Source: Bacteroidota bacterium
Lineage (GTDB): Bacteria; Bacteroidota; Bacteroidia; Bacteroidales; JAAUTT01
Assembly (NCBI GenBank): GCA_030706405.1
Contig: JAUZOO010000011.1
Coordinates: forward strand, 124,001 to 188,000
Length of the DNA stretch: 64,000 bases
Reading direction: 5' to 3'
Under the pieces are notes generated by a model that worked only from the letters and a program-made list of their open reading frames with translations, was not told where the DNA came from and ran no database searches. Both the position numbers and the translations under genes were made by a program. Shown here in pieces: positions 25,451-38,761 of this stretch; within the stretch, counting starts at the first letter, position 1, and every line of letters begins with the position of its first letter.

Positions 25451-25664
25451 TAGGGGTAAGTAGTTTCTGTTTGGGTGTTGAGTTTGTCTTACCTTGTGAT
25501 AATGATCCGACAAGGAACTTTATGAGATTGCCGATTGTATAAAGAGAAAACGGATCATATCTATTTCAGCCCAAAGCCCCTTCAGCCCGGTTATTTCAGG
25601 CATTCATAATTGTAAATCAGGCCAAATTGTCGTATTTTTAGATAGCAATCAAACTTCTACCGAC
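25451..25664. other. remainder of the GH105 / beta-barrel intergenic region
   Basis: No gene is evident. An 8-bp inverted repeat, ATGATCCG (25502-25509) and CGGATCAT (25551-25558), is the only structure I see. The promoter of the downstream gene must lie here, but I cannot place it with confidence. Confidence 0.35.
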
Positions 25665-26417
25665 ATGAAAACTATTATGTTCTTTTTAGGAATTATCCTC
25701 TTTAATCTTAATGGCATTTTAGCACAGGATACCATTGTAAAAAGAGATAATGCACGGATCATCTGCAAAATAAAGGAGATATTAGTTGACGAAATTAAGT
25801 ATCAGCCAAAGGATAACAACATCATTGTAGGCATTGATAAGAATGAAGTCTTGAAAGTAATTCTATCGACAGGGGTTGTAATGAATTTCCAAAATACAAT
25901 GACGGATAAGGAATCATATAAAGATCAGAAGAAAAACGCTATTAAGTTCAGGCTTTTATCGCCATTATACCAATACAGCGATTTTACCTATGAACGAAGT
26001 TTAAAGCCTGGCTCAAGCATAGAATGTTCAATCGGAATTATTGGATTAGGGGAACATTATGGCGACAAGCTTAACGGAATATCGTTAAGGCTGGGATATA
26101 AATTTATTAAGAGCCCGAATTTTTATTTAAAAGGGATTCGTTATGCCCATCTTTTAAAGGGAATGTACTTCCGTCCCGAAATAGCCACTTCGTTTTACAC
26201 CAAAAATTCCAATAATATATTTGCTACGGCAGTATTATTTAATATTGGAAATCAATGGATATTCAACGACATGTTTTTGGTAGATCTGTATTTAGGACTT
26301 GGGTATGGATATAGCTCCGAAGACTCATTTAACATACAATATGGCTACTCAACCGGAGCCAGCAGCTTTCCTTTGGCAATTTCGTCAGGGTTCAGGCTGG
26401 GCTTTTTGATAAAATAG
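25665..26417 (+). CDS. exported protein of unknown function, beta-barrel-like
   Basis: A 250-residue protein with a signal peptide (MKTIMFFLGIILFNLNGILAQ). The short N-terminal part (about 22-85) is charged and contains VKRDNARIICKIKEI, a pattern seen before outer-membrane domains of uncharacterised Bacteroidota proteins. The rest alternates hydrophobic and polar residues with many aromatic and glycine positions (SLRLGYKFI, LGLGYGYSSED, SSGFRLGFLIK), and ends in an aromatic/hydrophobic strand as outer-membrane barrels do. I do not recognise a named family. It is transcribed away from the 21-bp array. Confidence 0.75.
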   Translation: MKTIMFFLGIILFNLNGILAQDTIVKRDNARIICKIKEILVDEIKYQPKDNNIIVGIDKNEVLKVILSTGVVMNFQNTMTDKESYKDQKKNAIKFRLLSPLYQYSDFTYERSLKPGSSIECSIGIIGLGEHYGDKLNGISLRLGYKFIKSPNFYLKGIRYAHLLKGMYFRPEIATSFYTKNSNNIFATAVLFNIGNQWIFNDMFLVDLYLGLGYGYSSEDSFNIQYGYSTGASSFPLAISSGFRLGFLIK

Positions 26418-26444
26418 CCTCACTTACAAAAAACTTTCTGAAGT

Positions 26445-27011
26445 TTATTGCGCGAGCAGATGTTCGAACAATATTTTAACGCCTATTAAAAACAAAATAA
26501 CACCTCCCAGAATCTCCATTTTTTTACCGAAACGCAATCCTGTTTTCTTGCCAAAATAGATGCCAAGCATCGAAACCACAAACGTTACAAATCCGATAAC
26601 AAACGTTGTAATATAAAGGTTAATGCTGATAAACGCAAAGCTTACCCCAACAATCAAAGCGTCGATGCTGGTGGCTAATGACATTCCCAACAATACTTTT
26701 GGGTCGAGCGGATTGATATTTTTCTTCTCATCGTCGCCATTGGCAAAACTTTCATACACCATCTTTCCGCCAATCAACGTAAGCAACCCGAAGGCCAGCC
26801 AATGGTCAAAACTTTCAACCAAATGTTCAATCCTTTTACCAATAAACCACCCTATCAACGGCATCAATGCCTGAAAAAATGCCAACGAAAAAGCTATGCG
26901 CGTTGCTTTCCGAAAAGTAATCTCGCACATCATTAAACCACTCGATACCGAAACGGCAAACGAATCGACCGACAAACCAATTGCAATGAATATTAGGGTA
27001 ATTATTTCCAT
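26445..27011 (-). CDS. mntP: manganese efflux pump MntP
   Basis: The start complementary to 27009-27011 (MEIITLIFIAIGLSVDSFAVS) gives 188 residues, the standard MntP length; the longer frame adds seven residues. Six membrane segments form two DUF204-type halves, each with a conserved Asp: GLSVDSFAVSVSSG in the first and SLATSIDALIVGVSF in the second. The family exports Mn(II) from the cytoplasm. I looked for a manganese riboswitch in the upstream 130 bp and saw none. It converges on the beta-barrel gene. Confidence 0.93.
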   Translation of the reverse strand: MEIITLIFIAIGLSVDSFAVSVSSGLMMCEITFRKATRIAFSLAFFQALMPLIGWFIGKRIEHLVESFDHWLAFGLLTLIGGKMVYESFANGDDEKKNINPLDPKVLLGMSLATSIDALIVGVSFAFISINLYITTFVIGFVTFVVSMLGIYFGKKTGLRFGKKMEILGGVILFLIGVKILFEHLLAQ

Positions 27012-27145
27012 CCTCAAAAAAATAAAGCGCAAAGATAGTATTATATGTTTTAAGTTGCGGGTTGCATATTCTGTAATTCATAATCTGCAATTCGTAATTC
27101 TTAAATCAAAATCACTATTTTTAAATGCTTTAGAAAAAAACAACC

Positions 27146-27796
27146 ATGACTCCCTCAAAAGAAGAAAAACAAAAATTTTACCGGGCTCTTTATCTTCCGG
27201 TAATCCTGTTAATCGCCATCTGGGGCATTAAGGGGTTCGAGCTTCTTACCCAAATATCGCTTGCCGAATGGGGCATCTTTCCACTTAAAGCGTTTGGGTT
27301 GCCAGGCATCTTGTTCTCACCCTTGCTACATGCCGATATTAACCATTTGATAAACAATTCGGTTCCATTATTAGTTTTAAACACTGCACTTTTTTATTTC
27401 TACAGGCCCATTGCCTTCAAAATTCTGATACTAATCTGGCTCACAACAGGGCTTTGTGTTTGGTTCGGAGGCCGCGAGGCTTATCACATCGGAGCCAGCA
27501 GTATTATTTACGGCGATGCCTCCTTCCTGTTTTTTAGCGGGGTAATACGGCGGAATATCAAATTAATGGCCATATCTTTGTTAACGATTTTCCTGTATGG
27601 CGGCATGGTCTGGGGAATATTTCCTATCCTGCCCGAAATATCGTGGGAGTCGCACCTCTTTGGAGGACTAACCGGTTTGTTCTTTGCCTTCGTATATGCT
27701 TCCGAAGGACCTCAGAAGGAAGAGCCTGACTGGGATGAGGACAGCGACGACGACCCATACTGGGAACAACCCGAAAACGAAACGAACAAACCTTAA
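27146..27796 (+). CDS. rhomboid family intramembrane serine protease
   Basis: A 216-residue membrane protein with about six helices. The family features are HADINHLINNS (His-x3-His/Asn of the oxyanion region), the catalytic Ser in YHIGASSIIYG and the catalytic His in ESHLFGGLTG. The usual second Gly of GASG is Ser here. The C-terminus is a strongly acidic tail (DWDEDSDDDPYWEQPENE). Substrates cannot be predicted. The YciO-like gene starts 12 bp downstream, so the two are likely co-transcribed. Confidence 0.9.
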   Translation: MTPSKEEKQKFYRALYLPVILLIAIWGIKGFELLTQISLAEWGIFPLKAFGLPGILFSPLLHADINHLINNSVPLLVLNTALFYFYRPIAFKILILIWLTTGLCVWFGGREAYHIGASSIIYGDASFLFFSGVIRRNIKLMAISLLTIFLYGGMVWGIFPILPEISWESHLFGGLTGLFFAFVYASEGPQKEEPDWDEDSDDDPYWEQPENETNKP

Positions 27797-27808
27797 AGAC
27801 ATTCTACT

Positions 27809-28420
27809 ATGTTAATCAAAATTTATCCGGAAAACCCTAATCCAAAACAAATCGAAAAGGTGGTTGAAACCCTTCAAAAAGGGGGGATCATCATCTATCC
27901 TACCGACAGTGTGTACGGCATGGGCTGCGACATTCACAATTCCAAAGCTGTTGATAAAATTGCCCAGATAAAAGGCATAAAACGCGACAAAGCCCGGTTT
28001 TCAATCATCTGTCACAGCCTGAGCCAGCTATCGGATTATACACGCCCGCTAAACAACAGCACTTTTAAGCTAATGAAGAAGAACCTTCCCGGCCCGTTCA
28101 CCTTCATCCTTAATGCCAACAGCAAAGTTCCAGCATTATTCCAAAGCAAGAAGAAAACCGTGGGTATCCGCATTCCCAACAACAGCATCATCCTCGAAAT
28201 TGTAAAAGAATTCGGTTCTCCGATTCTTACCACCTCAGTTCACGACCAGGACGAAATTGTGGAATATACCACCGACCCGGAACTTATTCACGATAATTTT
28301 CAGGAAATTGTTGACCTTGTAATTGATGGCGGGTATGGACAGAATATCGCTTCCACGGTAGTTGATTGCACCGATGACGAACCGGAAATCATCCGTCAGG
28401 GTATCGGCGAACTTATTTAA
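27809..28420 (+). CDS. YciO-like member of the Sua5/YrdC family
   Basis: A 203-residue YrdC-fold protein, with IIYPTDSVYGMGCDI near residue 27 and LPGPFTFIL near residue 88. Sua5/TsaC make threonylcarbamoyl-AMP for the t6A tRNA modification. This protein resembles the YciO subgroup instead: the basic KRDKARFSI segment differs from the typical TsaC form, and the S-x-N motif near the TsaC active site is replaced by TTSVHDQ. It may still bind nucleotide and RNA, but calling it the t6A enzyme would be unsafe. Confidence 0.82.
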   Translation: MLIKIYPENPNPKQIEKVVETLQKGGIIIYPTDSVYGMGCDIHNSKAVDKIAQIKGIKRDKARFSIICHSLSQLSDYTRPLNNSTFKLMKKNLPGPFTFILNANSKVPALFQSKKKTVGIRIPNNSIILEIVKEFGSPILTTSVHDQDEIVEYTTDPELIHDNFQEIVDLVIDGGYGQNIASTVVDCTDDEPEIIRQGIGELI

Positions 28421-28425
28421 CCAGG

Positions 28426-30540
28426 CTAAAGCTTAACAATAAGCGCCCCGGATTTTTTTACATTATATATATTACAATTCAACGGCAATCCCGAACTAAT
28501 CTTATCAACCCGAAATTTCGACGTTGACGCATCCAACACCACGGTTGATGCCGGGTAATGAGCCAAAATCTTTTTCGACTTATATAACGATGCGTTTCTC
28601 ATTAGCAGAAGATCGGTTTTAATCTCACAACCAGAAGTGTCTTTAAACTCCGTACCGTCGGAAATTACGAAAGTTTTTGATAAAAACTGGACAAAATTGC
28701 CCCGCACAAAAAGTCCGGACTGAAGTTTTAACCCTTTACCTTTCGATTGCCTGATAACCGAATCCATAATAAATACTTTATTAAACTCGCTACCCATGGC
28801 ATCGCGGGCGCGTTCGAGACATTTCCGGGTTCGATCGCCAAAACTGTTAACCAGCCAAATGCTTTCCCCTCCGTTGCGAAACTGTATTACACTGTTATTA
28901 TTCTCATTATAAACAATAACTTCGTGTTTATTCCGGTTTTCATACTCGCCCACAACTCCGCTTACCAATAACACTAGCATTACGAATAAACTAAAATTTA
29001 AAAATCTTACCTGCTTTCGAAGAAGGTATAAGGTAAAAAAGATGATCAATAAATAGCACAATACCACATCCGCCAGGGTAATGTAAACACCTTTGGTAAG
29101 TGCATAAGGCAGAGCTTCAATTGTAAAAACAACTTTATTCAGCAGCCAAACCAACCAATTGAATACTTTGCCCATCACTCCGGCAATCCATCCAAAGCCG
29201 GAGCTCGAAATTAAAAACATCGCGAAATACATGATGACTGTCGAGAGCGGAATCATAATCACGTTCGAGAGCAAAAATAAATTCGGAAACTGATGAAAAT
29301 AAAACAGTGAAATAGGTGTGGTTAACACCTGTGCCGCCAATGTCACGGCAACCATCGACCATAGCTGGTCACCAAACCAACTATCAAACTCAAACCATTC
29401 GTAAATAAACGGATGAAAAATGACGATACTGATTACGGCAAGGTAAGAAAGCTGAAAACCAACATCCACCAGATTAAACGGATTCCACACCAACAGGCAA
29501 AATGCCGATGCCGCGAGGGTATTAAATATGCTCGACTTACGGTTCAAGGCATCGCCGACAATCAGAAACGAAATCATGGTTGAAGCCCGCAAAATGGAAG
29601 CTCCCATCCCTGTTAAAAGGGCATAAAGCCAAACAGCAACCAACAGAAGAAAAAACTTAAGGTAACGGGTATATTTATTCCGGTCGAGGAACGACAAAAG
29701 CATGTTAAGTACCCAATAAAGCAAGGCTACATGCATTCCTGAAACGGCAAGGATATGCATCGTTCCGGAAGCGATATAAGCTTGTTTCACCTCATTATCG
29801 AGTTCGGTTGTAGCGCCAATGGTGAGCGCCGAAGCAACGCCAAGTTCCTGCCCGGTTATCCCTAAACGGCGGAAGGTGGACAAAAGTTTGTCGCGCATCC
29901 GGAAAGCCCAAAGTTGTAATGCCGACAGTTTTTCCTTATCTATTCGCTGCCAGTAATTTTCGGCAACATACGCCGAAAACCGGACACCTTGGTACGAAAG
30001 GTATTTCCGATAGTCGAATTCGTATGGATTGCCCGTTCTTTCAATCAACGCGGGAGAAGCCCGAAACAGCAGCACATCTCCGGCTTTCAAGGTCAACGCT
30101 GCCGAATCCTTCTGAATGTGAAGCAAAAGCTTCTCACCGCAAGATATTAAACGATTCCCTTGTTTTATCTGATCGATATTCACAAAACACTGCACGGATT
30201 TAGCCTGTTCTTCGGGTGGATAGCTAACAATGGCTATAAATTTCTGAGATGAATCCGGACTCAGCTTTAAATCTGACGTTGGATATTTTTCGCCCGTAAG
30301 ATAAATGCCCATGCAAAAAACTGCGACCGACAACAGCACGCCCAAAAACCACCGATATTTGTAATTCGCCGAAAATTTCCGCACTCCCGACAAACTAACA
30401 ACCGTTACAATTGTTATAAGAAATATAGACAAAACGGTTTGAGAAGGCACTTCAACATAAAGACGAAAGGTTATTCCGGCCGCGAGTGCAACTACAATCC
30501 GCACAAAAGGAGCTTGTCTGAAAAAATTGATTCCGCCCAA
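28426..30540 (-). CDS. comEC: ComEC/Rec2-family membrane protein
   Basis: A 704-residue polytopic protein. An N-terminal DUF4131-like part with two helices and an OB-like segment (about 1-210) is followed by the competence domain (about 225-500) with LAVSGMHVALLYWVLN and LLTGMGASILRASTM. ComEC forms the inner-membrane channel for single-stranded DNA during transformation. The C-terminal part (about 540-704) lies where many ComEC proteins have a metallo-beta-lactamase-like nuclease domain, but the HxHxDH motif is absent, so nuclease function is unlikely here. It ends 5 bp from the convergent YciO-like stop. Confidence 0.9.
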   Translation of the reverse strand: MGGINFFRQAPFVRIVVALAAGITFRLYVEVPSQTVLSIFLITIVTVVSLSGVRKFSANYKYRWFLGVLLSVAVFCMGIYLTGEKYPTSDLKLSPDSSQKFIAIVSYPPEEQAKSVQCFVNIDQIKQGNRLISCGEKLLLHIQKDSAALTLKAGDVLLFRASPALIERTGNPYEFDYRKYLSYQGVRFSAYVAENYWQRIDKEKLSALQLWAFRMRDKLLSTFRRLGITGQELGVASALTIGATTELDNEVKQAYIASGTMHILAVSGMHVALLYWVLNMLLSFLDRNKYTRYLKFFLLLVAVWLYALLTGMGASILRASTMISFLIVGDALNRKSSIFNTLAASAFCLLVWNPFNLVDVGFQLSYLAVISIVIFHPFIYEWFEFDSWFGDQLWSMVAVTLAAQVLTTPISLFYFHQFPNLFLLSNVIMIPLSTVIMYFAMFLISSSGFGWIAGVMGKVFNWLVWLLNKVVFTIEALPYALTKGVYITLADVVLCYLLIIFFTLYLLRKQVRFLNFSLFVMLVLLVSGVVGEYENRNKHEVIVYNENNNSVIQFRNGGESIWLVNSFGDRTRKCLERARDAMGSEFNKVFIMDSVIRQSKGKGLKLQSGLFVRGNFVQFLSKTFVISDGTEFKDTSGCEIKTDLLLMRNASLYKSKKILAHYPASTVVLDASTSKFRVDKISSGLPLNCNIYNVKKSGALIVKL

Positions 30541-30657
30541 ACTTCAGAGTTATAAATTAGCTATTTAATTAACAAAAAATCAAATTATTATGTAAATTTA
30601 ATAAAGATTTGCTTTTCTCAAAATAATCCTTGTTTAATCTTTCTTATTCTAAAACCT

Positions 30658-31671
30658 ATGGCTGATCTTAAAACAACTTATCTGGGGCTCAAACTTAAAA
30701 ATCCATTTATTGCAGGAGCCAGCAATCTGGTTAGCAACCCCGACAATCTTAAGCTCATGGAAGATTCCGGAGCTGCGGCTATCGTTTACAAATCGCTGTT
30801 TGAAGAACAAATTCAACTGGAACGGCTGGAACTGGAGGAAGACCTCTCTGAATACCAGGAACGGAACGCCGAAATGATCAGTCTCTTTCCCAATATCGAA
30901 CATGCGGGGCCCGAAGAACATCTTGTAAAACTTCGCCATGCAAAGGAAAGCGTAAAAATTCCGGTAATAGCCAGTTTAAACTGCATTTTTACCGAAACAT
31001 GGACGGAATATGCTAAGCTGATTCAACAAACAGGTGTTGATGCGCTTGAGATTAATTTCTTTGCAGTACCTAAAAACTTTACCACTTCCGGAAAGGATAT
31101 CTTGGACGCTCAGCTTGAGGTGCTTAATGCTTTGAAAAAAGTAATTACAATACCAATCAGCTTAAAACTTAGTCCATTCTACGCTAACCCGCTTCATGCC
31201 ATAAAACAATTTGACCAGACAGGAGCTAACGGAGTTGTTCTCTTCAATCGTTTTCTACAGCCCGATATTGACGTAACGTCTGGAAGTTTCGTCAACCATT
31301 TTTCACCTTCTTCGCCAGAAGAAAGCCTGTTACCTTTGCGATATGCCGGTTTGCTATTTGAAAATATCAATGCTTCGATCTGTTGCAGTAGCGGAATATA
31401 TAGTGGTAAAGATGTTGCCAAAATGATTTTGGCCGGGGCAGATTGCATTCAAACCGTGAGCGCCTTATACAAACACAAAATCCCTCACCTTACAACAATG
31501 ATTAACGAACTATCATCATGGATGGATTCAAAAAATTACAAATCGATTAACGATTTTAAAGGAAAACTTTCAAAAGCCAGAATTACCGACCCTTACATTT
31601 ACAAACGGGCCCAATACATTGATATTTTGATGAGAACCGGCGAAATATTTAAAAAATATCCGGTCCGCTAA
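30658..31671 (+). CDS. dihydroorotate dehydrogenase-like flavoprotein
   Basis: A 337-residue FMN-binding TIM barrel of the DHODH superfamily, starting MADLKTTYLGLKLKNPFIAGASNL. Later landmarks are IPVIASLNC, ALEINFFAVP, ISLKLSPFYANP, ANGVVLFNRF and AGADCIQTVSALY. It differs from true PyrD in the segments around the catalytic base and lacks an adjacent PyrK. In anaerobic Bacteroidota a protein of this type is often encoded next to pyruvate:ferredoxin oxidoreductase; here that gene lies about 1.2 kb away, beyond def and ruvX. The substrate is unknown and it is probably not pyrimidine synthesis. Confidence 0.88.
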   Translation: MADLKTTYLGLKLKNPFIAGASNLVSNPDNLKLMEDSGAAAIVYKSLFEEQIQLERLELEEDLSEYQERNAEMISLFPNIEHAGPEEHLVKLRHAKESVKIPVIASLNCIFTETWTEYAKLIQQTGVDALEINFFAVPKNFTTSGKDILDAQLEVLNALKKVITIPISLKLSPFYANPLHAIKQFDQTGANGVVLFNRFLQPDIDVTSGSFVNHFSPSSPEESLLPLRYAGLLFENINASICCSSGIYSGKDVAKMILAGADCIQTVSALYKHKIPHLTTMINELSSWMDSKNYKSINDFKGKLSKARITDPYIYKRAQYIDILMRTGEIFKKYPVR

Positions 31672-31677
31672 AATAAG

Positions 31678-31704
31678 AAAGGCTCCCGAAACGGAGCCTT
31701 TTGA
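31678..31704. terminator. bidirectional terminator, DHODH-like / def
   Basis: Stem AAAGGCTCC (31678-31686) and GGAGCC plus TTTT (31693-31702) with a 6-base loop, between the convergent genes. Confidence 0.8.
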
Positions 31705-31705
31705 A

Positions 31706-32260
31706 TTATTTAGGAAGCTTAATCTTATAGCTCACATCAACTTTCCCCTTGATGATTGCATTGAGCTTTCCGGTAAGCAACTTCCGTCTTATCGGCGAAA
31801 TATGATCGACAAATAGCAGACCATCGAGATGATCATATTCGTGCTGAATAACCCGAGCAGCAATGCCTTCATAATATTCGTCGTGAAATTCCCATTTCTC
31901 ATCGTAATATTGAATGTGAATTTTCTCAGGGCGATAAACGTCCTCGCGGATGTTGGGAATACTCAGACATCCTTCAGAAAACGCCCACTCCTCGCCTTCA
32001 CGATTAAGAATCCGGGCATTGATAAACACTTTCTTAAAATCTTTAAGTGCGGGTTCTTCTTCGTCCATAGGAGAAGCATCGATCACAAAAAGACGGATCG
32101 ACTTACCCACCTGCGGAGCTGCCAGCCCAACACCATCAGACTTATACATGGTTTCCCACATATTAGCGATGAGCGTTGATAAGCCTTCGTAATCCTTAGT
32201 AATATCTGCGGCTACTTTGCGCAGCACCGGCGAACCATAAACGTATATCGGTAATGTCAT
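31706..32260 (-). CDS. def: peptide deformylase
   Basis: A 184-residue metalloenzyme that removes the formyl group from new protein N-termini. All three motifs are present: GLAAPQVG near residue 45, EGCLSIP near residue 95 with the metal-binding Cys, and QHEYDHLDG near residue 138 with the two metal-binding His. The length is typical. The ruvX gene lies upstream on the same strand across an 81-bp gap; the two genes are neighbours in many Bacteroidota and probably share a transcript. Confidence 0.96.
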   Translation of the reverse strand: MTLPIYVYGSPVLRKVAADITKDYEGLSTLIANMWETMYKSDGVGLAAPQVGKSIRLFVIDASPMDEEEPALKDFKKVFINARILNREGEEWAFSEGCLSIPNIREDVYRPEKIHIQYYDEKWEFHDEYYEGIAARVIQHEYDHLDGLLFVDHISPIRRKLLTGKLNAIIKGKVDVSYKIKLPK

Positions 32261-32341
32261 GCGTTAAACAATTTCAGTTATTACCTCTTAACAAATCCAG
32301 GACTTGTAAGTTTGGCAATAACCCAATTTTCATATTATTGA

Positions 32342-32761
32342 TTATTTATATTGACGACTCTCGAGGTATGATTGCAAAATGATGGTAGCACTAATGCTAT
32401 CAATCATCGCCTTGTTCTGTCGGTCTTTCTTCTTCATTCCTCCCTGAACCATAGCCTGTACAGCCATCTTGGATGTAAACCGTTCATCTACGTATTCCAC
32501 CGGCATTTGAGGAAACCGTTCCTTAAATTTAGCGACAAATGCTTCAATATAAACCATCGATTCCGAAGGCTGATTGTTCATTTGTTTTGGGAGACCTACA
32601 ATCAACCGCTCAACTTCCTCTTTGGCAAAATAACCTGCCAGAAAATCGATAAGCGTTGGGGTTTCAACCGTAGTAAGACTGTTGGCGATAATTTTCATCG
32701 GGTCGGTAACCGCAATACCAACACGTTTTTGCCCGTAATCAATGGCGAGGATTCGTCCCAA
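32342..32761 (-). CDS. ruvX: YqgF/RuvX putative Holliday junction resolvase or rRNA nuclease
   Basis: A 139-residue RNase H-fold protein starting MGRILAIDYGQKRVGIAVTD, with the conserved Asp near residue 7. The second acidic site is in VEYVDERFTS near residue 92 and the third near the C-terminal KAMIDSISATIILQSYLE. YqgF proteins act in maturation of the 5' end of 16S rRNA and have been proposed as resolvases. The length is typical. It is upstream of def and downstream of the PFOR gene, separated from the latter by a terminator. Confidence 0.93.
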   Translation of the reverse strand: MGRILAIDYGQKRVGIAVTDPMKIIANSLTTVETPTLIDFLAGYFAKEEVERLIVGLPKQMNNQPSESMVYIEAFVAKFKERFPQMPVEYVDERFTSKMAVQAMVQGGMKKKDRQNKAMIDSISATIILQSYLESRQYK

Positions 32762-32822
32762 GTATCTGTTTTTAAAATTTCGGGGTAAAATTAATAAAAT
32801 ATCCTGATTTATAAATCCATAA

Positions 32823-32848
32823 AAAAAGCCCCGTTACCGGGGCTTTTT
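32823..32848. terminator. terminator after the PFOR gene
   Basis: Stem GCCCCG / CGGGGC with a TTAC loop (32828-32843), flanked by A residues on the left and T residues on the right. On the minus strand it lies just after the PFOR stop at 32855 and is followed by a T run. Confidence 0.85.
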
Positions 32849-32854
32849 AAGTGA

Positions 32855-36445
<3,591 letters not shown>

Positions 36446-36482
36446 TTATGAGTACATTTTTAATTCTTTTTACAAAGAATCG

Positions 36483-36526
36483 AAAAACCCTTCAACCTAC
36501 TTATTTACAGAAGATTGAAGGGTTTA
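36483..36526 (-). terminator. terminator after rho
   Basis: AAACCCTTCAA (36485-36495) and TTGAAGGGTTT (36515-36525) form an 11-bp stem with a 19-base loop; read on the minus strand it ends in a T run. It lies 21 bp after the rho stop and before the PFOR promoter region. Confidence 0.75.
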
Positions 36527-36545
36527 AAAAACCTTAAAAAAGAGA

Positions 36546-38363
36546 TCATTCACTGTTCATCGAGATCATAAATTCTTCATTGGACTGCGTTTTGAGCAAT
36601 CGATCGCGCAAAAACTCCATTGCCTCGATTGAATTCATGTCGGTAAGGTAATTTCGCAGAATCCAAATCCGACTAAGCATATCTTTGTCAAGCAACAAAT
36701 CTTCTCGACGGGTACTCGAAGCCTGAATATCGACAGCCGGATAAATGCGTTTGTTCGACAATTTGCGGTCGAGCTGAAGTTCCATGTTACCGGTACCTTT
36801 AAATTCTTCAAAAATCACATCGTCCATTTTGGAGCCGGTATCAGTAAGTGCAGTGGCCAAAATGGTAAGCGATCCGCCATTTTCGATGTTACGGGCAGCC
36901 CCAAAAAAGCGTTTAGGCTTCTGCAATGCATTGGCGTCTACCCCACCCGATAATACCTTACCCGAAGCAGGAGCTATTGTGTTAAAAGCACGAGCCAGAC
37001 GGGTTATGGAATCGAGTAAAATAACCACATCGTGTCCACACTCAACCAACCGTTTAGCTTTTTCAAGAACAATATTGGCTACGCGAACGTGACGTTCGGC
37101 CGGTTCATCAAACGTTGAGGCAATAACCTCGGCATTTACGCTACGGGCCATATCGGTTACTTCTTCCGGACGTTCATCAATCAGAAGTACAATCATATAG
37201 GTTTCGGGGTGATTTTTTGCAATAGCATTAGCTATCTCTTTCAACAACACCGTTTTACCCGTTTTAGGCTGAGCTACTATCAAACCACGCTGCCCTTTAC
37301 CTATGGGCGAAAACATATCGACAATTCGCACTGAAAGACTTGCTGAGTCTCCCCTTCCGCAAAGGGTAAACTTCTCGTTCGGGAACAACGGGGTAAGGTA
37401 ATCGAAAGGAACACGGTCACGAATAAAATCCGGACTGCGCCCATTGATTTCTTCCACCTTAATAAGTGGAAAATATTTTTCGCCTTCTTTGGGAGGACGA
37501 ATGGTACCTTTAATAGTATCGCCGGTTTTTAAACCAAAAAGTTTAATCTGGCTTTGCGACACATAAATATCGTCTGGCGAGTTCAGGTAATTATAGTCTG
37601 CCGAACGCAGAAAACCATACCCATCGGGCATAATCTCAAGCACGCCGGAACTGGTAATAATCCCGTCGAACTCATAATTTTTTTCAACAATTTTCCGTTC
37701 GGTTGGTTTACGAAGATGAAAGTCCTTGTCAATTTTAATATCAAATCCCGTATTTAACCGAATTTGCTCTTCGATATTAGGCTCATCAGTGATTACTGTT
37801 CTTTCTGGTTCCGGAGTAATTCCGGCTTCAACCGGGGTTTCAACGGGAAAATCATCCTCATCGGAAGGAATGCTCAGGGCATCGGTATCAAGAAGTTCTT
37901 CTTTTCTAAAGGAAGGCTTTTTATCAAGAAATTTTATTCTTGGAAATACGCGTTTTCGTTCATCAGAAGAGAATCCGCTGTTTCGATCCCTTGTCGGCTC
38001 ATTATTTTTAAATGAATCCGAATCCTTTATCCTAATTCGTTCGCGTATTCGCGGTTTACGGGGTTCTTCGGAGGATGGCGAGGATGAAGATGAAGGAGAA
38101 TCTGTATCTTCAGGGGCTGAAGAGGGTGAGGGCTGGGAAACAGGGCTTTCTGTTATAGTAAGCGGTAGTGTTAAAGGTGGCTCAGAGCCCTCAGATTTCT
38201 TTTTAGGTTCCTGCTTGACTGAAGTTACAATTGCCTGCTGGTCTAGAATTTTGTATATCAGATCTTGTTTTTTCAACAACTCAACCCGTTTTATCTGCAG
38301 GCCTTTTGCAATTTCACGCAACTCCGGCAATAGCTTCTTATTAAGCTCTAAAATATCATACAT
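36546..38363 (-). CDS. rho: transcription termination factor Rho with long disordered insert
   Basis: A 605-residue Rho, much longer than the 419-residue E. coli protein. The N-terminal Rho_N helical domain (about 1-45) is followed by a low-complexity segment (about 50-200) rich in Ser, Pro, Glu and Arg. Next come the cold-shock RNA-binding domain (about 225-300; [22 protein letters not shown]) and the ATPase with Walker [17 protein letters not shown], and SGGVDANAL. The length difference is in the insert, as in other Bacteroidota. It is divergent from the primary sigma factor gene across 398 bp. Confidence 0.96.
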   Translation of the reverse strand: MYDILELNKKLLPELREIAKGLQIKRVELLKKQDLIYKILDQQAIVTSVKQEPKKKSEGSEPPLTLPLTITESPVSQPSPSSAPEDTDSPSSSSSPSSEEPRKPRIRERIRIKDSDSFKNNEPTRDRNSGFSSDERKRVFPRIKFLDKKPSFRKEELLDTDALSIPSDEDDFPVETPVEAGITPEPERTVITDEPNIEEQIRLNTGFDIKIDKDFHLRKPTERKIVEKNYEFDGIITSSGVLEIMPDGYGFLRSADYNYLNSPDDIYVSQSQIKLFGLKTGDTIKGTIRPPKEGEKYFPLIKVEEINGRSPDFIRDRVPFDYLTPLFPNEKFTLCGRGDSASLSVRIVDMFSPIGKGQRGLIVAQPKTGKTVLLKEIANAIAKNHPETYMIVLLIDERPEEVTDMARSVNAEVIASTFDEPAERHVRVANIVLEKAKRLVECGHDVVILLDSITRLARAFNTIAPASGKVLSGGVDANALQKPKRFFGAARNIENGGSLTILATALTDTGSKMDDVIFEEFKGTGNMELQLDRKLSNKRIYPAVDIQASSTRREDLLLDKDMLSRIWILRNYLTDMNSIEAMEFLRDRLLKTQSNEEFMISMNSE

Positions 38364-38761
38364 AATAACAACAGGAAATTTAATTTAAACTAAATAGAAG
38401 GATAAACATTACTTTTAAAAAGAGAAGAATAATAATTTGATTTTACTCAGAAAGAAATACCCACCGGGAGAAAGAAATTCCACCTATTTGAAATACCAAT
38501 TATTGCCCTGGGCTAATTTGCTGCAATGTTAACCATTTACCAGATAATCCCCAAAAAAAGAAGGTGTTTTTTTTCGCAATGATGAATTTTGAATATTTTT
38601 TATTAAATTTAAAATTACGAAATTTTCGCTAACAAATCACCACATAAACTGTTTTATATATTCACGACATTAATTTTCACAAGACAGCTCTTTACCGAAA
38701 TCCAATTTGCACTATAATGCGTTCACTATATTAACTGAAACAACCCTTTATCCAACCCACT
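38364..38761. other. divergent control region, rho / sigma factor
   Basis: The 398-bp region between the two divergent starts is strongly AT-rich, with several long T and A runs. I see no RNA gene, no small coding frame and no clean inverted repeat. It must hold the promoters for both genes; rho leaders are often autoregulated, but I cannot point to a site. Confidence 0.4.

Noticed and set aside
25331-25513. 60-codon open frame on the minus strand with Asn/Leu-rich heptads
   Set aside because: It is produced by the 21-bp array. The frame is broken by stops in neighbouring units and has no plausible start or domain, so I report the array and not a gene.
27012-27145. manganese (yybP-ykoY type) riboswitch upstream of mntP
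   Set aside because: I found no paired core or conserved loop sequences; the region is simple AT-rich repeats such as ATTCGTAATTC.
27809-28420. TsaC/Sua5 threonylcarbamoyl-AMP synthase
   Set aside because: The fold matches, but key TsaC residues (basic motif and S-x-N) differ, so I call it YciO-like.
37726-38388. 220-codon plus-strand open frame opposite rho
   Set aside because: It mirrors the low-complexity Ser/Pro/Glu insert of Rho and has no independent support.
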